Of a DNA stretch of 64,000 nucleotides, positions 58,554 through 64,000 are shown piece after piece; within the stretch, counting starts at the first letter, position 1, and each line of letters starts with the position of its first letter. Below the pieces are notes generated by a model. The model ran no database searches and was not told the DNA's origin. It saw only the letters and a list, made by a program, of their open reading frames with translations. The DNA comes from Mucilaginibacter sp. L294. Lineage in GTDB: Bacteria > Bacteroidota > Bacteroidia > Sphingobacteriales > Sphingobacteriaceae. The stretch is from NCBI RefSeq assembly GCF_001636615.1, contig NZ_LGEK01000011.1, positions 1 to 64,000 on the forward strand, given 5' to 3'. Both the position numbers and the translations under genes were made by a program.

Positions 58554-59384
58554 ATGGACGAAAGCTTAAACGACAACCCTGACTACGATAAAATAACAAC
58601 TGAGAACGTTGATAAATATGGTTGCCATTTGGTATTGATAGAAGCGGGCAATTATTTACCGGCTTTTGTGTACTCTATTGGGCTTTACAAAAATTTTGGC
58701 CATCCTGAAATTATTTGCTTTGGATTGAAAACAGAAGTAATGGCGGGTATTATTAATCACGCCCGTGATATGATAAAAGCAGGCGAAACTTTTCTCCCTG
58801 ATAAAGCTTACCGGGGATTTTTAGAAGGTTACGATATTCAGTTTGTTGAGGTGGATAAAGAGTTTTACGCTAATTATTTAGGATACGCCGGGTGGTTTTA
58901 TAATAGCACTTTTGATTTTCCGGCACTGCAGCTTGTATGGCCGGATAAGGAAAGTAATTTTCCATGGGAGGATAGTTTTAACCCAGACTGGAAATTTAAA
59001 CAGCCGTTATTAGATAGAAACGTGGATTTTAAATTTTATGAGAGTAAAGATCTCGGTGTATACACAACCCAACAGGCGTTAGATGGTACCCCTGTTTTAT
59101 ATGTTTACCATAATGAAGATGGCGACTGGCAATTTCATACAAGTTTAGAACCGGATATTAGCGATGGAAAACTTGTTTGCCTTAAACACCTTGTAGAAGT
59201 CGATCCATCATTAAATTCAATTTATCACCTGCAATATGGTTGGGCTGCTTCCCGGACTGATCGGGACTCAGAATGGGAACTGGAAGAATACCCTGATGAG
59301 GAAGAATCAATCGACCAACCAAACAGCATTAACAAACCAACCTCCGGCATCAAAAAAGTGATTAATTGGTTTAAAGGCAGTTAA
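58554..59384 (+). CDS. DUF4262 domain-containing protein
   Basis: I start at MDESLND, giving 276 residues; the upstream extension has no support. The N-terminal part (about 20-150) is DUF4262: YGCHLVLIEAGNYLPAFVYSIGLYKNFGHPEIICFGL (pieces), as in the family pattern ysiGL...hPEi...GL. The second half (about 180-250, with TPVLYVYHNEDGDWQFHTSLEP) resembles DUF2185-like immunity or regulatory domains. The C-terminal tail is acidic. Such proteins are often found as immunity or orphan cytoplasmic proteins, but I see no toxin here. Confidence 0.82.
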   Translation: MDESLNDNPDYDKITTENVDKYGCHLVLIEAGNYLPAFVYSIGLYKNFGHPEIICFGLKTEVMAGIINHARDMIKAGETFLPDKAYRGFLEGYDIQFVEVDKEFYANYLGYAGWFYNSTFDFPALQLVWPDKESNFPWEDSFNPDWKFKQPLLDRNVDFKFYESKDLGVYTTQQALDGTPVLYVYHNEDGDWQFHTSLEPDISDGKLVCLKHLVEVDPSLNSIYHLQYGWAASRTDRDSEWELEEYPDEEESIDQPNSINKPTSGIKKVINWFKGS

Positions 59385-59864
59385 AGAGCCATGTTATTAA
59401 CCTGCTATATCCCAGCCTGGTCTAAGTTTAGCGCAGCGTAACTTACACCTAAAACTATGTAAGCTTTCAGCTTACACTACCCCAAAAGCCTGTTCCATTC
59501 GGGACAAAATGGAACGTAACGGAATAAGGCTTAAATTCATAATTAGCTATAAATCATATATTTAACTAAATAGCTACCCTGGCTTATAATTGGTATTATT
59601 GATTCTAAAAAGGGCGAACCAAGGGCGAAAAAAGGCGAAAAAAAGTCACTTTTTTCTGTTATTTGCCGGTTAATTTCTTGTTCCATTTTGCAAAAAGTGG
59701 AACAAAGGGCGGGTTTTTATAAGTGTTTAATATATAGATTTTTAATATGAAAATTGTGAAGTAAAACTTTAGATAGAAGAACAAAATTTAAATGTTAATT
59801 ACCTTATTTTCAAGATGTTCCATTTGTTCCGCTTGTTCCATTTCTCAGTGGAACAGAACAAGTT
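59385..59864. repeat. Gene-free region with GTTCCA dyads and AGGGCGAA repeats
   Basis: Family E hairpin (gtaagctttcagcttac) near 59459-59475. Then three dyads with GTTCCA/TGGAAC: 59492-59515, 59678-59705 and 59815-59862 (the last has GTTCC three times, then TGGAAC). Between them AGGGCGAA is repeated at 59611, 59622 and, as AAGGCGAA, 59632. No gene is seen in 480 bases. The third dyad lies just after egtD and may end its transcript, but without a T-run. Confidence 0.7.
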
Positions 59865-60851
59865 TTATTCGGCCGTCCAGATAGCATCTACAAACCATTT
59901 TTTGCCGTCGAAAAACTGGTTCAATGGTTTAAAGCCGGCCTTCGCTGCCAGTTCATGAGTTTGCTCAACCGCGTATTTTTGAGAGATCTCCATATCGATA
60001 TATTCATCTTTCAAAAAGCTGATGGTTTCGTCGCCAATCTTTACTTTCTGGTCGCTAAGGCTGATGAGGTAACTTTTACAGGCGCCTGTTTCGGGGTTAT
60101 AGGAGGCATAATGGTCAAACTGGCGGGTGTTAAAGTCGCCGCCAAGCTCGCGGTTTATGCGTTCCAGCAGGTTAAGGTTAAAACGTTTGGTGATACCCTC
60201 GCTATCGTTATAAGCGGCCAAAACGGTTTTCGGGTTTTTCTTCAGGTCGATGCCGATCAGCACCATATCCCCTTCGGATAGGTTGCTGCGCAGTTCCCTG
60301 CAAAAGCCCTGGGCTACATTAACCGGCATGTTGCCCACGTTAGACCCCAGGAACATCACCACCTTGCGTTTGTTGGAAATAGACGCCGCTTTTTTCAGCA
60401 TATCAAAATACTCGCCGTTAAGGCCGGTTATATTGATGCCGGGCAGGGTAACAGGCAGTGTAATATTCAGGTATGATATTACATTTTCTGAGATATCTAT
60501 GGGCAGGTAGGTAAAATCGGCTTTATTGTCTATCAGGTATTTTAGTAACTGGGTTGATTTTGTGGCATCGCCGGCGCCAAGCTCTATCAGGTCGAAGGCG
60601 TCGCCACCGGCAATGATGGCTTTACAAATTTCGGCGGTTTGGCTGGTGAAGATCTCCATCTCGCAATTGGTGGGGTAGTAATCTTCGCAACCCATCAGCT
60701 CCTGGAAAATTTTATCGCCCTGGGCGTCATAAAAATATTTCGAATCCAGGCGTTTTGGCGTGGATGTTAAACCTTTTACAACGTCCTTATAGAACTGCTC
60801 GTCGGTAAGTACATTGGTTGTTTGTTGTGCTGCTGTGGTGGTGGAAGCCAT
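59865..60851 (-). CDS. egtD: L-histidine N-alpha-methyltransferase (ergothioneine pathway)
   Basis: A 328-residue SAM enzyme that methylates histidine three times to give hercynine, the first step of ergothioneine synthesis. KYFYDAQGDKIFQELMGCEDYYPTNCEMEIF segments (about 38-68) and the SAM motif LIELGAGD (88-95) are signatures of the family; N171 in LGSNVGN, E288 and S290 in MEISQKY stand where the EgtD histidine-binding residues are. Length is normal. It is the last gene of the operon, 18 bases after egtB. Confidence 0.95.
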   Translation of the reverse strand: MASTTTAAQQTTNVLTDEQFYKDVVKGLTSTPKRLDSKYFYDAQGDKIFQELMGCEDYYPTNCEMEIFTSQTAEICKAIIAGGDAFDLIELGAGDATKSTQLLKYLIDNKADFTYLPIDISENVISYLNITLPVTLPGINITGLNGEYFDMLKKAASISNKRKVVMFLGSNVGNMPVNVAQGFCRELRSNLSEGDMVLIGIDLKKNPKTVLAAYNDSEGITKRFNLNLLERINRELGGDFNTRQFDHYASYNPETGACKSYLISLSDQKVKIGDETISFLKDEYIDMEISQKYAVEQTHELAAKAGFKPLNQFFDGKKWFVDAIWTAE

Positions 60852-60869
60852 AGGTAATATGTTGTGGTA

Positions 60870-62021
60870 TTATTTAGCAAGACGTATGCCAGTAAACTGC
60901 CATCGCAGCTCCGGCTGAAAAAAATTGCGGTATGTGATGCGGCTATGATTAGGCGAGGTAACTTCAGATGCCCCACGTAATACTTTTTGGCCTACCATAA
61001 ATTTGCCGTTGTATTCGCCAATAGCACCCGGTGCTTTCGCAAAACCGGGGTAGGGCAGGTAAGCGCTTTCTGTCCATTCCCAGCGCAGGCCCCAGTTAAA
61101 TTGTTTGGCTGCAGCCTCCCATTCAAATTCTGTTGGCAGGCGCAGGCCTTTCCATGAGGCATAGGCATAAGCCTCGTAATAGCTGATGTGTGTAACCGCA
61201 TCATGCATATGAACAGGCTGTAGGCCATGGTAGGTATAGTTATGCCATTCGCTCTCTATATTGTGCCAGTACATGGGTGCTTGTACGTTATTGGTATTTA
61301 CCCAATCCCAACCGGCTGCATGCCAGTGGCGAAAATCGTGATAACCGCCATCGTTTATAAATTCAAGGTACTCGGCGTTGGTAACTAAATCCGGACTTAT
61401 CTCAAAAGCATTCAGGTAAACTTTGTGCCGGTTCAGCTCATTATCGAATGAAAAACCTTCGCCCTCAAAACCTATCTCGTAAATGCCTTCGTTCAATTTT
61501 ATGAATGGCGCGCCTGTTTTGTCCGATTTTGGCGAAACGTAGTCTTTTGAATAGGCCGGGAACAGCGGGTTATTACCCAGGATGTATTTAATATCGGTCA
61601 ATAAAAGCTCTTGATGTTGTTCTTCGTGGTTAAAGCCGAGCACCAATAATTCCTTTACATTGTCAGTGATGTCGCCGCAGGCAATAAAATTCAGCATAGC
61701 ATCATCTACATACTTGCGGTAACGTTTAATATCGATAACAGTTGGGCGGCTCAGGTTACCCCTGTCGGTACGGATAACGCGGTTGCCAACGGTTTCGTAA
61801 TAGCTGTTAAAAACATAATTGTAGTTGGGGTCAAATTCCTGGTATTCGGCGAAGTAAGGTTTCAGAATAAAGGTTTCGAAGAACCAGGTGGTGTGCCCTA
61901 TATGCCACTTAGGCGGACTAACATCAACCACAGGTTGTACCACATAATCTTCAATTTGCAGGGGTTCGCAAATTGCTTCGGTACGGTGGCGTACTTTTAT
62001 GTAACAGTCGGCTATGTCCAT
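60870..62021 (-). CDS. egtB: Hercynine oxygenase (ergothioneine sulfoxide synthase)
   Basis: A 383-residue non-heme iron enzyme that joins a thiol (cysteine or gamma-glutamylcysteine) to hercynine with oxygen. A DinB-like domain (about 1-150) carries iron ligands in KWHIGHTTWFFE (H43, near H40) and in NHEEQHQE (H132 and H136). The C-terminal formylglycine-enzyme-like domain (about 170-383) has EIGFEGEGFSFDNELNRH, LPTEFEWEAAA, LRWEWTESAY and VLRGASEVT. No egtA or egtC gene is here, which fits forms that use cysteine directly or a thiol from elsewhere; a C-S lyase (EgtE) is also missing from the window. It lies 3 bases after the transporter gene. Confidence 0.93.
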   Translation of the reverse strand: MDIADCYIKVRHRTEAICEPLQIEDYVVQPVVDVSPPKWHIGHTTWFFETFILKPYFAEYQEFDPNYNYVFNSYYETVGNRVIRTDRGNLSRPTVIDIKRYRKYVDDAMLNFIACGDITDNVKELLVLGFNHEEQHQELLLTDIKYILGNNPLFPAYSKDYVSPKSDKTGAPFIKLNEGIYEIGFEGEGFSFDNELNRHKVYLNAFEISPDLVTNAEYLEFINDGGYHDFRHWHAAGWDWVNTNNVQAPMYWHNIESEWHNYTYHGLQPVHMHDAVTHISYYEAYAYASWKGLRLPTEFEWEAAAKQFNWGLRWEWTESAYLPYPGFAKAPGAIGEYNGKFMVGQKVLRGASEVTSPNHSRITYRNFFQPELRWQFTGIRLAK

Positions 62022-62024
62022 AGT

Positions 62025-63596
62025 TTACTTGCTATCTAAATAGCGTTTAAGGTTCGAAATTGTTTTTATGTTTAACTCTTTTGCTTGCTGCTCGCGCATC
62101 ATTAATGCATACGCATTATTAAACCCAATTGGTTTTAACCATTTAATTTGATACCGTTTTTTAAACTCGGCCTGCACGTAATTGTAGGTGCTATCCTTAC
62201 TTACCTGAAGCTTTGTAACCGTTTGCGTCGGTGTCTGTAATATTGCCAGCAAGCCGGTGCCGGTGTATTCTGGGTAAACGTCTATCTGGTCGTTGGTCAT
62301 GGCGTCAAAAACTATTTTGGTGCCGCCTAAGCCGGTTTTTGTGGCAACATCATAATTGGTGTAGCCTTTTATCAGCATAGTATACATGCTGGCTAAAATG
62401 TACTGCTCGCCAAATATTTTTGAGCCGATACGCACCACGGCTTCATGGCCTCCGCGCTCAGGTTTGTACAGTTTTTTCGATACCAGAAAATCTTTGGCTA
62501 CCCGCTCGGGTGTTTGGTGAAGGTAGTCGGTTTTGTAGTTTAGTTCGGTCATTACCGAGTCAGTAATTGTGCCGGCCAGCAGGTTCAGTGTTTTTTCCAG
62601 TTCGGGGAATTTACGCAAGGCGTCTTCCCGAACAATTGGCGCCGCATAATAGGGAGGGAAGATCTTTTTATCATCATCCAGCACCACCAGGTTATAAGCT
62701 TTCAAACGCCCATCGGTACTGTAACCGCTTATTACGTCAAGTTCCTTCTCCTGCGCGGCCTTATACATTACCGCGTCGTTTATCACAATGGTGTGGATCT
62801 TTAATCCATATTTGCTGATGAGGCCCAGGTTGCCATCCTGCCGGCCCATAAACTCGGGCGTAAAGCCTGCCGTAAGCTTGCTGCCATAGGCCGATGGGAT
62901 GAAGTATAAGCCCGATAATAATATCAACAAAACCGGGGCCATCTTAACCGCGCCTTTTATCTTTTTAAAGTTGAGCCTTTGCAATCGCGATAGCAGAAAA
63001 TCGAACAAAATAGCCAATGCCGCCGCCGGAATGGCACCTGCCAATATCATATTAGTGTTGTTTAGCGAAATGCCCCCGAAAATAAATTCGCCCAGGCCGC
63101 CCGCCGCAATATAGGATGCCAGTGTAGCCACCCCTACATTAATCACCGTAGCGGTACGGATACCTGCTAATATAACCGGCATAGCCAGCGGCAATTCTAC
63201 TTTGAATAATACCTGCCATTTGTTCATGCCCATGGCTACAGCGGCTTCTTTAACAGATGCATCAACCCCGGTAATGCCCGTATACGTATTACGGATGATG
63301 GGAAGCAAAGCGTAAAGCAGTAAAGCTACGATAGCAGGTTTGGCGCCGATGCCCAAAACAGGGATCATAAAACCAAGTAGCGCAATACTGGGGATGGTTT
63401 GTAAGATGCCCGCAATGCCCAATACGATACCCGAAAGCTGTTTTTTGCGGGTAATATAAATACCTAAAGGCAACCCAACCAGTACGGCAATAAACAACGA
63501 AATAAAAGTAAGGCCGATATGCTGCATAGTTTGCACGCCAAGCTTATCGGCTTGTTGCTGCATAAATTCCCACAGGGTTTGCTGATGCTCATTCAT
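62025..63596 (-). CDS. ABC transporter permease fused to a circularly permuted OpuC/EgtU-type binding domain
   Basis: A 523-residue inner-membrane protein. The permease (about 1-235) has about six helices and the EAA loop at 117-149 (EAAVAMGMNKWQ...), like ProW/OpuCB and EgtU. The periplasmic binding domain (236-523) belongs to the glycine betaine/choline/ergothioneine class, but in swapped order. First come GRQDGNLGL (251-259), GYSTDGR (291-297) and DDDKKIFPPYYAAPIVR (307-323), then RIGSKIFGEQ (389-398), YPEYTGTG (441-448) and GFNNAYAL (491-498), which in unpermuted relatives stand at the N-terminus. It should bind a trimethylammonium compound. Placed 3 bases before egtB, ergothioneine or hercynine is the likely substrate; choline or betaine is the alternative. 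Confidence 0.88.
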   Translation of the reverse strand: MNEHQQTLWEFMQQQADKLGVQTMQHIGLTFISLFIAVLVGLPLGIYITRKKQLSGIVLGIAGILQTIPSIALLGFMIPVLGIGAKPAIVALLLYALLPIIRNTYTGITGVDASVKEAAVAMGMNKWQVLFKVELPLAMPVILAGIRTATVINVGVATLASYIAAGGLGEFIFGGISLNNTNMILAGAIPAAALAILFDFLLSRLQRLNFKKIKGAVKMAPVLLILLSGLYFIPSAYGSKLTAGFTPEFMGRQDGNLGLISKYGLKIHTIVINDAVMYKAAQEKELDVISGYSTDGRLKAYNLVVLDDDKKIFPPYYAAPIVREDALRKFPELEKTLNLLAGTITDSVMTELNYKTDYLHQTPERVAKDFLVSKKLYKPERGGHEAVVRIGSKIFGEQYILASMYTMLIKGYTNYDVATKTGLGGTKIVFDAMTNDQIDVYPEYTGTGLLAILQTPTQTVTKLQVSKDSTYNYVQAEFKKRYQIKWLKPIGFNNAYALMMREQQAKELNIKTISNLKRYLDSK

Positions 63597-64000
63597 GTGC
63601 CTTGTGGGTTTTATATTTTGAAAATGCGGCCATCAACTGGTCGAACGTGATGCCTTTTACTTCTTTACTTTTCTCGTCAAAAATATCAAGGCTTTCGCGG
63701 GAAGAGAACTTGAAAGTTTCCAGCGCTTCCCATATACCGGCTTTCGCTGATAATTGCGAAGTGTTTGTTTTTTTACCAGTATCGGGTAGGTGTTCCCAAA
63801 TATCTATCAGCTTAATAATCTTAAATTCCAGTTGCAGGTGCTGCTCTTTTAGAAAATCACTTACAAAATCGTTAGCCGGTTTAAACAACAAGTCGGCGGG
63901 TGTGCCAATTTGCACTATTTTGCCTTTATCCATCAATGCTATGCGGTCGGCCAGTTCAAAGGCCTCCTGCACATCGTGCGTAACCATGATGATGGTTTTG
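63589..64000 (-). CDS. ABC transporter ATP-binding protein, C-terminal part (partial)
   Basis: The coding frame continues past the window end. The visible 137 residues begin KTIIMVTHDVQEAFELADRI, which is the H-loop and switch region of an ATPase, then MDKGKIVQIGTPADLLFKPANDFVSDFL, typical of the ProV/OpuCA class. The tail after about residue 50 (DIWEHLPDTGKKTNTSQLSAKAG...) is in the place of CBS domains but looks short and degenerate. It overlaps the permease-fusion gene by 8 bases, so it is its partner and the first gene of this operon seen here. Walker A and B are outside the window. Confidence 0.9.
   Translation of the reverse strand, partial: KTIIMVTHDVQEAFELADRIALMDKGKIVQIGTPADLLFKPANDFVSDFLKEQHLQLEFKIIKLIDIWEHLPDTGKKTNTSQLSAKAGIWEALETFKFSSRESLDIFDEKSKEVKGITFDQLMAAFSKYKTHKAHE

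Noticed and set aside
1..64000. tRNA, rRNA or riboswitch genes
   Set aside because: I read all gaps of notable size and saw no cloverleaf, rRNA segment or known riboswitch core; a covariance-model scan would be needed to exclude small RNAs.

Overview
The window reads as a chromosomal contig end from a Bacteroidota bacterium of the Sphingobacteriaceae type; Mucilaginibacter or Pedobacter would fit, but the genus is an inference. The evidence is the gene families (paired TonB-dependent receptors with a carboxypeptidase-like N-terminal domain, DUF3857 transglutaminase-like proteins, a DUF1800/DUF1501 pair, a YtxH/holin-like operon), the near absence of Shine-Dalgarno sequences, repeated TAnnTTTG promoter boxes of the Bacteroidota sigma factor, and many small palindromic intergenic repeats. 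The first 19 bases are an exact Tn5/Nextera mosaic end, that is, untrimmed library adapter, so position 1 is an assembly end.

Layout. 1-0.75 kb: gene-free, repeat-rich, with a degenerate 10-bp tandem array. 0.75-2 kb: a stand-alone B12-binding mutase domain and an enoyl-CoA hydratase. 2.5-7.3 kb: a small outer-membrane barrel, a sigma-54 response regulator followed by a tiny stand-alone histidine-kinase-dimerisation-like protein, an AI-2E-family permease, and a YtxH/holin-like/unknown operon. 7.4-15.1 kb: trmB, an alkyltransferase-like protein, VOC proteins, an AhpD-like protein, a degenerate ExbD, tag, polA and a lipoprotein. 15.1-23.8 kb: a secreted FAD oxidoreductase, a bacillithiol-transferase-like protein, csaA, SdpI-like, tadA, Mn-type superoxide dismutase, a reductase, an amino-acid permease and a ferredoxin-type reductase. 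23.9-30.1 kb: an iron/siderophore uptake operon (two TonB receptors and a PepSY-TM reductase-like protein). 30.2-36 kb: a nucleotidase, ruvC, aat and two DUF3857 proteins, one active-looking and one dead. 36-46 kb: DUF1800/DUF1501, a PAS kinase, a permease, a Crp/Fnr-regulated oxidoreductase and hisS with an AT-rich insertion. 46.4-59.4 kb: a CxxCH protein, an OmpA lipoprotein, a two-component operon with its own barrel protein, apbE, prfA, tatA, lpxH, a DUF922 protease, an SPFH protein and a DUF4262 protein. 59.9-64 kb: an ergothioneine operon reading leftward: ABC ATPase (cut by the window end), permease-binding-protein fusion, egtB, egtD.

The most interesting system is the last one. Ergothioneine biosynthesis genes are tightly linked to an ABC transporter whose binding domain, judged by motif order, is circularly permuted and fused to the permease. 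This suggests that synthesis is coupled to uptake or recapture of ergothioneine or a related trimethylammonium compound. Other points are: at least six housekeeping genes whose TAnnTTTG box lies only 4-7 bases before the ATG, implying leaderless mRNAs; a 16-bp palindrome placed like a class II Crp/Fnr site before an oxidoreductase gene; a hisS gene carrying about 70 extra AT-rich codons; and three proteins that keep a fold but have lost a key residue (ExbD-like, one DUF3857 protein, alkyltransferase-like). No rRNA, tRNA, CRISPR array, insertion sequence or prophage was seen.
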